NCBI GenBank assembly: GCA_037013685.1
Contig: CM072895.1
Span: forward strand, 16,887,465-16,951,464
Source: Acridotheres tristis
Lineage: Eukaryota > Chordata > Aves > Passeriformes > Sturnidae
Reading direction: 5' to 3'
DNA: 64,000 bases
Position numbers and translations under genes: made by a program
Shown: positions 1 through 12,199 of the stretch, one piece after another
Layout: every line of letters begins with the position of its first letter
Position numbering within the stretch: the stretch's first letter is position 1
The notes under the pieces: generated by a model
Told to the model about the DNA's origin: nothing
The model's database searches: none
Seen by the model: only the letters and a program-made list of their open reading frames with translations

Positions 1-3000
1 AACCCCTCCAATGAGATCATCATGACTAATTCCACTAGAACCAGTAAATTTAAGGTTAATATCTTTTAAGCACAAAGAAAGAAATTAGCAATCCTTACAT
101 GTCTTCTATATGGGACTTTTTAGCTTTCTAAGTGCTTTACAATAGGTACTATCATCATTCCTATCTTGCAAGTGTGTCAGAAAAAGGCACATTTAAGCCA
201 AAGATCCAGCAGGTCAAAGGCAGAGCAGGCTTTCCAAGGTCCAATTATAGCATGCTGTTCTCTAGGCCAGACCTATTGTACACTACAAGAAGTCAAATGA
301 GTTGAATCCCATACCAATATGCTCACTTCATAGACACCAAAACCTCTGCACATTCCTGTGCAAAAAAAACCCAAAAAACAGTCTGACTTGCCTGATATAA
401 TATTTTCATGTCTTGCATTATTTAAATACTATCCATGGTTTCCTCTAAACTTCTAGTCAAACCTAAGCATCATTAATAAGTTTACAAAGTCAGGGTGCTG
501 ATTGATTGACAGTGCTTTCTGCTGTATTAGTGATGCATTTAGAGTAATTATTGAATGGCCCTTCAGTCAAGAGCAGGCCACCCGCTCCACATGTGGCACT
601 CTTCTCACCTTCTACTAAATTAATGTCTCTCCTCCTAGATATATAGATTTCCTGTCAAGGAAACAATCTCCTTCTAGTAGAGATACAACAGACTATTTTG
701 CCAGCATTGTGCAACTTTCAGCTGATAACTAGAGCTCAATGTATTATGCATGTTCTACTGCTCTAATAAATACAGGATTGACTTGTTTACTACCAGCACT
801 GTTGTCTCGATTAGCACTGTGTTTCTCTAGGCCATTATTCATTGGTGAGAGGAACCTGCTTGGTTCTCCATTAATCCAACTGTGTGAAACAAACTGGTTA
901 ATTTTTCAGTTTGTGTTGTTTGTTACTTAATGAGGAGAAATCGATTATTTCATTGCTATCATTAACACCCTATTTATAAAGTGCAACATCGTTTATTTTC
1001 CTACTTTGAGCAACAAATTAGAACCTCTTGTTTCTCCATTGAGATTCTGTCTCAAAAGTTACCTCACTGGGGCAAAACAGACATCCAGAGTCCACAGCAC
1101 AGTGACCTGGAATAGACTTCAAGACAAGATCTTTGGCTATGATTATTCCCTTTTCATTGTCTGAATAGATACAGGTTTGTCATCTAAGATCCAGAGCTCT
1201 TTCAGTCTGGTTGTTCATGTATCTCTAAAGATTCTAAATAGGAAAATAACCATGAATCTACCCAAACTTTGAAACTCCACCTATATTTCTACAGCATCTA
1301 ACAAGGAATTCCCCAGATTCTTCAGACTGCCAATAAAGTTACAACAAATATTTGTATTTTTAGTTTAGGCAATAGACAGCTGCTAGCCAAGGTCTGCTGC
1401 CCTGCATAGGGATGAAGCTGCTCACTCAAGTACGTGTTTCACCAAGGACAACCAGACTGCTGGCTATTGTCACTGGGAGGTGGGAAAGAGGAATTACAAT
1501 GAGTGGGGGGGGGGGGAAAGCCCTGCAAAGAAGTTTCAGGAACAAAAGGGAGAATGGACTGAGAAATGAAGGAAATATGTCCATAGAGGAAGAAAATCCA
1601 AGTATAAAGCTGTAGATTAAAAGATTAGACATAATACTGGTAAAGCACAGGCATTAAGACAGCCACAGCTGCTGCAGGAACAAGCTGCTCAGAAGTCAGG
1701 TGTATAGGATAGCCCAGGTTCTCAAACGCAGGGACCCTTGGTCTCTGCATTAGATCTGTAAGCATCCAGTCTGGTTATGTAAAGTGATAAGCATCCAGCA
1801 TGCTCTACTTAGCCTACCACAGATTTTAGACTACCATTTGTGAAAACTTAGGTCAACACAGTATCCATTATTAAGTAGCAGATATATTTATTTACCTTCA
1901 AAACATTATGATCATTAAAAGTCCAAGATATTTTTCACAGTTCTGCCAATATCATGACTTGTCCACAAACGTCTGATGCCATCTTACAAAGCTATATTCT
2001 GGACAGAAAGGAAGCCACGGGTCTAATCCTGTCCTTTCCAATTCTTTCTGAGCATCTCTTGAATCACTGTAGAGATGAACTTAAACTTTACAACAGTAAA
2101 GTTTTCTGCTATGGTACTTCCTGGAATGACCAAGCTGTTGGATGAGAACCAGCCCTCCAATGTTTTTGGCTTGTTCCTCAGTCTGCTACAATTTTGATTC
2201 TTTTCTTCATCTACTCATCTGTGAGGTAAAGCATTGTAGATCAACCTCTCATTGGCATTTGCATTAGATGGCCACCTCTGCTGGGGCTACACTGCAATTG
2301 TTTATGGCTGTGTTTTGAGGGGACACAGACCATACTGGAAAAACAAAAAAATATCTACAACAGGACCATTTCTGTAGAAGAAAAGAACTTTAACCCTGCA
2401 CTTCTTAGAAGTCAAAAAACATACATCTCACTTCAATTCTGTGTGTGTCAGCTGGAAGCAAAATACCTGTAAAACTAGTCATGCTTCAAAAGAAGGATGG
2501 GAACTAAAAGGAAAAAAAGTCAACCAAAAAAACCTCTACTTTTTCTTCAGATCTGAGAGTCCATTGAGTGCACCCTTTTGCATTGCACTAAAACACAGCA
2601 AGAAAGAGTGTTCTTGTAGCATTTCAAAGAGAAGCCAAACATGCAGAGATCACTCTATCTCACGTTACTTTGGAGGGAAGAAGGACTGTGGTGGCTGGGA
2701 GACGCCCAGAGAGCAACAGAAAGATTTTCTTAAAGGATTAACATGTAGCGTCCACAGGACATCACTGATTCAGTTCACTGGCTCCCTAGAAACCTGAACT
2801 GTCCTTGGTGGTATTATGTGAGGTGACTGTTATTGAGCAGGATGATATTGCTGTAAGAATTCTTTCTTGCAGTCCTCAGAAGCACTTGTAAAGAGAATCA
2901 CAGTACACACAAAAGTCAGAAAGTTACAGTGTGGAGACAGCTATCTTTTTGCAGAACATATTGTATCAAGGAATCTCTGATGTAAAGCTGCCTTTGCCTC

Positions 3001-6000
3001 TCTTCAGCTTGTCCTATAGGTTGTCACTTGAATAAAAGCATAATTTTGTTACAGCATGCTTTCCATCTTGTTCAGTTTTTTACAGGCCAACGTTAAACTA
3101 TATCTCCCATGTGGTGTCACCAGTTCATAAACATAAAAAGAACAGCCAATCTACAATGAATTGGTAGACACAGGAGGAAAAAAAACCCAAAAAATATAGG
3201 GATTTAATGTTAGACATCAGGAGAAAATAGGTGAGGGAAGAGGTTGGACAATTTTATACCCAGTTTAACTAAAACCTGCCATAATTTTCTGGATAACCCA
3301 TTTAAGCTCTGTGCCTCATGCTTGCCCTCCCCTCTGTAGCAATGCATCTGAAGCAAATCCATTTTGGGAACAGAATGAAGCATCATAGCTCTGAGGACCT
3401 GGCAAGAATTTGCCTAATTTCTTACATGTGGAGTTAGTCTGAAGGAGGGAAGGTCCCAGTCATGATTTTGCTGTGAAGAACTTCGTTGCACTCTGTAGAT
3501 AAAATCTAAGAATCAGACTGACCTTTGCACTCCAGTAGGGTCCTTCTTCCTCCCACCATCGAGCATGCGGCCAGGGCTGTGGATCAGAGAGCATGAACAC
3601 ACACGGATCAAAAATAGAAAGCAGGGTACACCTTTAGATCATTGCATAGGCAGATTACCTAAGTACTGCTAGAAAAAATCTTGTTTATTTTAGGAAAAAT
3701 AGACACTTTCTTGCCTTCTAGTGGTGTTTATGGTCAAACAAATGTTCTTCATCCCTATAAAGGCTGCACTCATCCTGGACACATGAATTCTTTTCTCTTT
3801 ATTATTCTCTATTGTTATTCTTTATCTCCAGATTTTAAGCACCTATCTCACCACTAAGCCTTCCTGCAGGTGTAATTTGTTACAGTCTTTTGCAATATCT
3901 TCTTCCTAAATAACATTTACTGTGCTGTGCTATTCTGAGACGTGACATCATGAAAACAGCAACAAAGGGCTCTATGTTCAGGGAGGCTTACTAGATTCCT
4001 AATTAAATATGGTTAAGAAACACCTCAAAGAGTGTCAGATATATAACTTTCATCCTGAAGACTCAAGGTGAGATCTGACCGTCAGCCAGGCTCTCCCTTT
4101 ACTTCACAGCATTACCGAGAGTGTTGCAGCTGCAGCACAAGGTACTGACTGACAGCTGCACTGGGGCTCAGACGCTTTACAGCAGTGAAAGATCTGTCCC
4201 GAGGGATCCCTCAGCAATGTTCCCCTAAGCAAGTGCCTCACTGGGACCTGCAGCATCCTCTGAAATGCCAGAGCTCAGCCACTGTGGCAAGCAGAAGCTG
4301 AGCATTTTGGGAAGCTACATTCTAGCACAATGGAGCAAGAACCAGTATAGAGTGCATCTAAGACCGCCTCTAATGACTTAGCTGAAATCGTTTAAGGATT
4401 ATCAACCCAGCAGTTTGCTTCAGCTTCATGTACTGCCACAGCGCTGCAAGTACCTTTATGTTATGTTAAATTATATTCAACCGTTTTAGCATAATTTAAA
4501 TTTACCTGGGTGGGATTGCCCTGAAACAGTCCAGGAGCTCACACAGGATTTATTTGACATCTGATCTGTAGACTGTATTATTCTTCAGCTACAGGGCAGG
4601 AGTCAACCAAAATGAGTAAGTTCTTATGCTACTCAGTCATACCTGCACCTGTAATTGCCCTGCTCTGCCCCCTTCATAGGAGTTAAATTGATTTTTCTAG
4701 ATAGCTGAAAGGTAAAGGTCCTGTTTGAAATAGTATTGAGTACTTCAGGTTTTTATGGTAGGTCATAGATGTGATAGGATAGCCACAGTTTCACCTAGGC
4801 AGCTACTTTTATTACTTAAATCAAAATAAATTATATGTAACAAACATCTGCTTTAGATATCAAAGTGGGCAAACACAGCTACTTATCCATATCAAACTGA
4901 TGTATTATTTTTCAGAGCAGAATCACCTATTGAAAAAAGTAAAGATACTTTGTAAATGCTATAAGCAGTTAATTTTTTTCTTGTTACTGTGCATTTATGT
5001 TGTGTGTTAAACTATTCTGTTTTCTCCATTCCTCTTTCTTTTCTAATGGAATCAACTATGGCAATTGCAACCAAGGTTGCAAATAGGTTCCCAGAGATAT
5101 ATAGCTGTTTTTCCTGTGGATCATCAGCAATCGGTTGGTCAGGAATGGCCCTTCTTCCATTAGATATTACACTCATCCAGCCCATAATATGCTAGAAGTC
5201 AGAGTCTCATTTAACCTAAGGGAACTGTTTCCTTTATTCATTTCCTCACCATACTGAAAACACCACAATAATACATTCTGTCTAAGAGAAATAAAAAAGG
5301 TTCCCATAAATATAGTTTGGGTTTGTGTGTGCTGCTGGAAGAGGTCAGCTCTGTTAATGCCACGAGAGAAGTATGTATACAAACGTGCTCACTGCTGGGC
5401 AATCACTAGCCTTTAATGTGTGGAGAAATCAGCAGAGACTCATATGTATGTTTTATTAATTCTTCCTCTATCTTGGTCTGTGCAGGCTCGGTGCATGCAG
5501 TTATTTAGGAATTTACATACCATTGGTTCTAAGGTTTGAGGACAGATAAGAAAACTGATTAACTACTACACAAGTAAATCCAGCAATGTCTTTGAAGACT
5601 CAAGGCCTCCATATAGTCATGCTGCTGTTCTCCTGAAAAACTATGAAGCAGGATGCTAGCACCTATCAAACCAGGAAGGTGAGCTACAGCTCACAGTCAC
5701 CTTTTTCTGACACTGAAAAGAAGAATCACACCCAATTCCCCATCTAGCCCAATGTTTTGTTTGCTCTGTGAATTTTATAGACAAAGAGGAACAAAAAGTC
5801 CAACAATTCAGGGACATTGTCTAAAGACATATACAAAATTTTACTTCCCTTACACATAGAGTTACTTTCTAGTTGCCTAAAAAAAAAGGACAAAATATAC
5901 CAAATCCAACACAGACAAACAAAATATCCCCACCAACAAAATCCTCAAAACTCTGCAGCTTTTCCTATTCTGTTTGACAAAAGTTGAACATATTGTTCTA

Positions 6001-6890
6001 CGTGTAGCTTTTTCTGGCTTTCTTTCCCCGCTCAAAAGCCTAAGGTGGGGAACAAGGACAAATTCTCCTAGTTTTCTAAGGGAAGTTTGGAAGAGCAAGT
6101 TTATTGCAACAGATGTATGAAGGTAGGTCCCAGAATACAAGGCATGTGACCAAAACACGGATTACAGTATCAAGCCGCACAGAGATAGCAAGAGAACACG
6201 GCAAATGATTCTGAAGAAATAACTGCAATATGTGTAGGGCAATATTCATATTTCAGCTCTTAAAGTCACTCAAAGCAGTAAGCATGATTACCAGCTGCTC
6301 GTTAAGGGTCATGTAACTGAAAGGTATTTGAATCAGATATATGGGACTGTCCTTCATAAACCAAGTTACATTATGTTTAGGTTAGTTTCCACACTTCCAT
6401 ACAGACAACCGTGGGCTAAGACCTAGATGTGTTTTTACTCTGTACATATTAAATAAATCCAATGTACAGACAACAGCTGCTCATGAGCCTTACTCTAGAG
6501 CTGGGAAGAGCTCAAATGTTTGTTCCCTTATTCACAAAGACAGTAAAGTGTATCAGCATTTGCGAATAGCCTCTGCCATCAGGAGAGTCTTTGTTGAGGA
6601 TAAACTAAATAAAATCTCCACAAAGTGTGAAGGATCAGTCTGATTTCTTATTCTGACAGAACCATGAATAGTCACTTAAATTTTGGATGCCATCTGTAAT
6701 CTCATTCCAATAAACTTTCCTAAAGCCAAGATTGCTTCTTGGTCAAGAAGATAATAACTGCATAGAAACAGAAAAAAGGAAAGTTTACAGTATGTAGTCT
6801 TACAAAACTATAAAGGACAATGTTTGATTGCATAGGTACATCCATGGTAGAGGGTGAGGGTAAGGCTTACATACAAGAGAGATTTGTTTC
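1..6890. other. AT-rich intergenic DNA, no gene recognised
   Basis: All open frames here are short, lack family resemblance and look random. Small items seen: a G12 run at 1505-1516, an exact octamer ATTTGCAT at 2257-2264, and partial CTCF-like matches at 2271-2284 and 3711-3724. The hydrophobic minus-strand frame at 5877-6158 reflects T-rich composition on that strand. Confidence 0.6.
1505..1516. repeat. G12 homopolymer
   Basis: Uninterrupted run of twelve G on the plus strand in otherwise AT-rich DNA. Probably length-polymorphic or prone to sequencing error. Confidence 0.9.
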
Positions 6891-6896
6891 ACATAC

Positions 6897-7937
6897 CTGG
6901 TTCTGAAACGTGTCAAGAGCAGATCTACATCCAGTGGGAAGTCTCATATACAGAAGACAAAAGTAAGCTTCTTCACCATGAGCACCTCTCTGTTTTCCAT
7001 GCCCCTGCAAGGTTGTAAACAATTTGGCAAACAGTCACAGAATAGTGAGCTTCTGTCCCTCTGTCCCTACAGACTTTACCTGACGAAGTCCTTGGTGGAA
7101 TGAGATTCTCTTCTCCTCAGAAGTTCCTGGCCAGACGAGACCTGCAATAACCTGTGAAAATTTACCGTAAGAGAAAACAAACCACCAGGAACTGACAAAA
7201 ATAGACACCTGATTTTATGGATACCGAACAAGTCTTTATTTCCAGCAGAAGCATCTAGATCTCTCCACAGAGGAGTCATTCTCATTCACCACCTCTAAGG
7301 GGTCTGATACCAACACACGAAGAAAAATTTTTGAAGTTATGGAAAAAACTTAGCCCTATTCTATTACATCTCATGGCTCTGGCTGAGACCAAGGATACAA
7401 AATGATAGCTTTGCTGCCTTCTTCCATGTTTGTGGCAGCAGGAACTAACATCTGATAACACCACACTAGTCTACACCATGGTTGAATGGGTGTCTCTAGA
7501 AGGATGTAAAACCTTGACACAGCAGGATGTATGCCTCCAGTCAGTAAAATTCTACTCTCAGGTGAGAGGGAAATAAACTCAGAGTGATTACATATGGACT
7601 CACATCAACACCAGTCCTGAAAGCAGAATTTGACTGACTGTATCTTCCCAGCTGATTTTACTGATGACTGATTTTTTTTAAATGAGCCACATTTGAATGT
7701 CCCATCAGTGCAGAAAAAACTCTGTATGAATTGGCACAAAATAGGATCTTTTCTGCTCCGGTTAGTAGTACTCCTGCTGGACAGGACTGAGCTGAAGTTC
7801 CCTGGATTCTTAGGCAGAGGCGAGTACCACTGTGGACCCTAGGACCCAAGCAATTCACACTGATTAAACCACTTACCTTTGAGAAGGTAGGGCCAATGGT
7901 GTTTAACGTGGGGTGAGGCTCAACATTTTGCTGACTG
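6897..7937 (-). other. Exon-like blocks on the minus strand, unproven
   Basis: Three minus-strand blocks have fair to good splice sites at both ends: 7937-7877 (acceptor CAACAG, donor AAAG|GTAAGT), 7151-7080 (donor CAG|GTAAAG; 72 nt, open) and 7004-6897 (acceptor after a T/C-rich tract, donor CCAG|GTATGT; 108 nt, open). The last two would be separated by a 75-nt intron and share phase 0. I recognise no protein family in the translations and could not connect them to a start or to further exons. Short open blocks with fair splice sites occur by chance in this much DNA, so this is a candidate only, coding or lncRNA. Confidence 0.15.
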
Positions 7938-7939
7938 CT

Positions 7940-9700
7940 GTTGAAATTGGTAACAGACTTTGCATATTATATCACCAGGTTTTTTTGGTTGTATATCACA
8001 TGCAGTGTTTTTCTGCTTTTGACTTTGAGGTGTGAGGGGGAAGGCTCTAATCATATGGCCTTGTGCAGATGCTCCATTTGCATTTCTATTAATCCAGGCC
8101 CTCCTGGAGACGTTTGAGCATAGGCACAGCATGCTCTGCGTTTGAACTTGTGAGAACCCACACCACTGCTTAATAACTTAATACATATGTATAGCCTCCT
8201 TCAGCAGCCCACTAGGAGGCAGAAGCAGGGGGAGGCACTATTAGCGCATAGGCTGCAGGGCTCTATGTAAATGCATTTTGACAGGGAGGATAACTTGCCA
8301 AATAAAGAACCCAGCTCCTTAGTGCTGGGCTGGTGCTGATTTAGGTCAGAAAACTTGTTTTACCAGAATTTGTACAAATGAGAGCTCACATGGATCTGCT
8401 GGAGAATGTTTAAGGTATCTTAACTTTGCTTGCAGCACATGAATGTAATAATGACTCTTTTCACACAAACTGTCTTACAGGAACAAAAAATGCATCAGAG
8501 TCTTTGTTCCTCTCTACTTTCACCTTTCCTGAACACCTCTCCTCAGAAGGATACCCAACCCTGTCTCAGCAAAGTGCCACAACGACCATAATAAGTGGCA
8601 GTTTCACCATGTTTGAAGTGAATAGTTAATGGCTTAGAGCAGCAACCTCTGGATACAACTGGGCTGAGATCTCTTAATAAAAACCAGCTCTCATTGGAAA
8701 ATAGAGTCAAAAGTGCATCTTCATATAAAATACACTCTAGAGACCATTTCTGCAGAACACTAGGAAGAGGAGAGGTAGAAGTTCCACAGATGTCAGCAGA
8801 GATGGGTGTAGACAGGGATTCAGGGCTGCCACAGCAGCATGCCTGCACAGCCTATGGTCTGTCAACCCCTCCAATCCCAACACACCCTTATCCATGCAGA
8901 GCCACCCAAAACCCTTGCCTGCCACATTTCTGCTACTTCTCCCTGGAACATCCTCATCCTATTCTTGATCTGAAAGAAGCCAGGTAGGGATTTGAACAGG
9001 ATTTGACTTACATCCAGTGAGAAGCAACAGGTGGGAGAAAGAAGGGAGGAAGGACTGATCCTGAATGTCTCCGTTTTTTCTTCTCAAAAAGTTCCACTGT
9101 TCATTTTGATGCAAAATAAAAACTAAACACCTCTCAAATTTCCTCTCTCACACCACTCAACCCACCATAATTCCTGCTTTCCAGCCAGCTCCAGCAGATG
9201 AAAGCAGTTAATGTGAAACTCTCTGCATGGACAACACCATAATTTCCCTACAACACATCTCTGAAGTCCCCATTAAAGTCTTCTCTATACAGGCCTAGCT
9301 CACAGTGAATTTACATCAAATTTCAGGAAGAGATTCCTAGCTGTCCCATAATAAACAAACTGGGAGAAGCGAGGAGGATGCCAGCCTCCAGGACTGACAC
9401 TGGCTGCAGACAAACAGCCACACAGGCAGTAACTGATTGGGCCAAGCCTTTAAAGTGGCAGCTGAGACAAATGAAAAAATGACGTTGAAAGCAACACTAA
9501 GAGAGGAGGAAGAGCCCAGGTCTGAAAGTCAATCTTAGTCCATCAGGTAAAGAGAATAGATACGCATGGGGATAATTGGTGATGAGACACTTGAAATTAG
9601 GTGTATGATAGGTCTCCCACTGCCCAGCCACATTCATTTTTCTTACACTCAATGAGCACTGATGGGCAGGGGTGAGCTAAGAATATTTCTTAAACCTTTG
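7940..9700. other. Intergenic DNA with a POU/OTX-type motif pair
   Basis: An exact octamer ATTTGCAT (8076-8083) is followed 6 nt later by TAATCC (8090-8095), the core bound by OTX/CRX/PITX homeodomains. The rest (8300-9700) shows no gene, repeat or strong motif cluster that I recognise. Confidence 0.4.
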
Positions 9701-9719
9701 CATTCTCCTGTCACATTTC

Positions 9720-10680
9720 CATGACTCCGTATATTCCTCACAGACACACAGACAATTGCCTTATGCAGGCTGTCACCCACACTGCTCTGCAGATGCGTGG
9801 CTGCAGGCAGAGCTCGCGGCACGGGCCCTGCTCACGTTCCCACAAGTCTCAGCAAAAGAAAACAAAGCTCAGCCTGCCAGTGTCCGTGTCCATGTCCTCA
9901 CACCAGCACCACGTGCTACTTTCAGCAGCCCAGCATGGCAAATGAAATGGGGGCCCAAGGCATGGCAGGATGCCCAATTTCCAGCCAGTAGGGAGCTCTG
10001 GGGGAGCTCAGGGTAAAGGGCAAGGGTAGCCCTAGCCTGGCCTCACCCACACCTGTGAGAGGATGTGACAGATTAAATCCCAGGCTGATGAGCAGTGGGA
10101 GATGGATGTTCCTTCACATTGCCACTCATATCAGAATTGCAAAATTCTGACTCCTCTCATCTCAAAGCCCACAGGCACAGCAGGCAGGGGTGGGCAGGAA
10201 GGCTGGCAGCCCACAGGCCGGGACAGGTACACTGTTTTGGGTGGAGCAGCTCAGGGTGCTCTGGCCACCAAGGCAACAAGGCTGCCACAGTGTGTACCAG
10301 CACACAGACTTTCCCCAAGGAAGGGCACTGGCCCCTGCCCACCTCGCATGTGCCATGAGGCACAGCCAGCACACGCTCTGCAGGGCCAGCACCCCTCTCC
10401 TGGGGGTGGTGCCAGGGTCTCAGAGGAGCAGAAAGCAGCCAGCCAGTGTTAGGCTTCTTTTCCCCCTTCCAATTAGCAGTGGATGGTATAAAGCTGTCCC
10501 TCAAAGCAGAAGTGCCACAGCTGAAAAAGGCAATGCCCAGCCTGGCAGCGATGGCTCCTGCTGTCCCACAGAGGAGCAGCCATTCCCTCCAACACCTGCA
10601 GGCAGCGGCTCGCCTCGCTGAGGCCAGCAACACCCACTGCTCCCTTTTCTTCACCAGCTTCTTGCAAATGATGTGAACCC
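9720..10680. other. GC-elevated block of unknown origin
   Basis: About 950 bp clearly richer in G+C than its AT-rich surroundings, with overlapping open frames on both strands (longest 165 codons, minus, 10157-10654). The frames have no family resemblance and low-complexity composition. CpG is scarce, so it is not a CpG island. It may be an old, decayed transposable element; the end at about 10680 is abrupt. Confidence 0.4.
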
Positions 10681-11029
10681 ATACTTATTAATTTACATTA
10701 AGTTCATTTAACACCAATGAAAGAGACCAGAAGTGTCTAATGAGCAAACTGTAATGAGCTACCAGCAACTGCTAATCATGTTCAGTTTATGCATTCTTGC
10801 TTCATTCTTACAGTATTATTGTAGAATAAATGCTTTGCTCTTATCTTACAAGAGGAAAAAAAAAATCTCTAGGTATTTTACTAGTGAATAACAAAGGAAT
10901 GAACAAGCTTCTGGTTTTCCACAGCATATAATGATAGAGATTCTGTGAATTCTATGGACAAAGTACATGAAGAAGTACCCACAAGTACTGAAAATTTAAT
11001 TAAAAGTCAGAAAGCCACTGCAATGAAGA

Positions 11030-11420
11030 CTCAGCAGAAAGCCATTTATTTTTAAAATCTAATATATTCTTCATGACTAAAGGCTAAAGCACACGCTGAC
11101 TTACACATTTAACTGTAACTGATTTAAGCTACTTGATGATTTTTTTTGCGCACAGGGTGGCGCTCAATTTGCAATGGAGTAAATTGGCAGAATTTAATTT
11201 GGTGGATTTTTTTAACTCTGCAAAAAGAATCCTCATTAAAACCTCACGATGGGCTGTATACTTTTTTCATCATTAGCCAGCCTAACTGCAGGTAAAAGAG
11301 ATACAATTATGGATTTATATAAATCCTATTGTCAATTTACAGCTCAAAGACTGGTGAGTTACCTCATTTTAAATAGGTTATTTTTTCCCCTTAACCTTTC
11401 TTTGTTTTAATGAGGATTTG
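11030..11420. promoter_or_regulatory. Candidate conserved non-coding element
   Basis: AT-rich, non-repetitive block with many homeodomain-like AATT cores, and a weak CTCF-like match at 11150-11163 (11 of 14 consensus positions). It is called on composition and motif texture only; conservation could not be tested. Confidence 0.25.
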
Positions 11421-11987
11421 GTTTGTCATTGTCAGGGTGCTTGTTTGCAGGAAAGTTTCTCATCATGTGAAGAAGGTGTAAGGAATAAGGATAGAAGGCC
11501 CTTTACTGAATTTCAAATCCCATCACAAGCCCTGTCCTGGATATTCTGTCTTTAAATATTCACCTTTCCATGAAGACAGACAGACTTTAGCTGCTGATTC
11601 CTCACTCTTTCAGCCCCACAGCTGCTCTGTCTCATGCTTTGGCACTTTCCACCTTACTTGTGCCCAATTTTTTCTTCTTTGCTGCACCTTATTTTAATCC
11701 CATCTCCCACCAAAGCACCATTAAAGTCTTTGTTCTGCCTCATTCAGAAACACCAGCAACTTCAGGTTCAGACTACATGGGCTGGGTAAAACAGTGACTG
11801 GAAAACACAACTCAAACCCAGAACTCTCAAAAGATGAAGGCAGCCAGTGCTGTCATTGAGAGACCCTTCTGTTCAATGGGAGCCCAAGGTCTAAAACAAG
11901 GTCCCACATATTCAATGAGGCAGAGTCTGAAGTGACAAGTTACTCAAGAAGCTGAGCAGCTGTCCCACTAAATGTTTGTCCATTAAC

Positions 11988-12196
11988 AGAATCATTTAGG
12001 TTGGAAAGGGTCTCTGAGATCACGTCCAACTTTTGACCGAACATCACCTTGCTAACTAGACTGCAGCACTAAGAACCATGTCCAGTCATTTCTTGAATAC
12101 CTCCAGGGATGGTGACTCCACCACCTTCCTAGGCAGTCTATTTCAGTGTTTAACAAACTTCTCCATGAAGAAATTCCTTATGATGTCCAGAACTTC
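11988..12196 (-). mobile_element. CR1 LINE, 5'-truncated 3' fragment
   Basis: From left to right the fragment reads like the reverse complement of a bird CR1 3' end: AGAATCATTTAGGTTGGAAA, then TCCAACTTTTGACCGAACAT, then the hallmark TACCTCCAGGGATGGTGACT, then GAAGAAATTCCTTATGATGT. It is diverged and truncated to about 210 bp of 3' UTR, with no reverse transcriptase frame left. CR1 is the dominant non-LTR retrotransposon of birds and reptiles and supports the sauropsid assignment. The right end is approximate. Confidence 0.9.
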
Positions 12197-12199
12197 TAA

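Noticed and set aside
2441..2797. 118-codon plus-strand frame
   Set aside because: No recognisable domain. Composition is like that of the surrounding non-coding DNA.
5877..6158. Minus-strand frame with a hydrophobic C-terminus, like a membrane protein
   Set aside because: The hydrophobic run comes from T-rich minus-strand sequence. No signal or family features.
10157..10654. 165-codon minus-strand frame
   Set aside because: It sits in a GC-elevated block with competing frames on both strands. No domain, no recognisable homology, no splice or promoter context.
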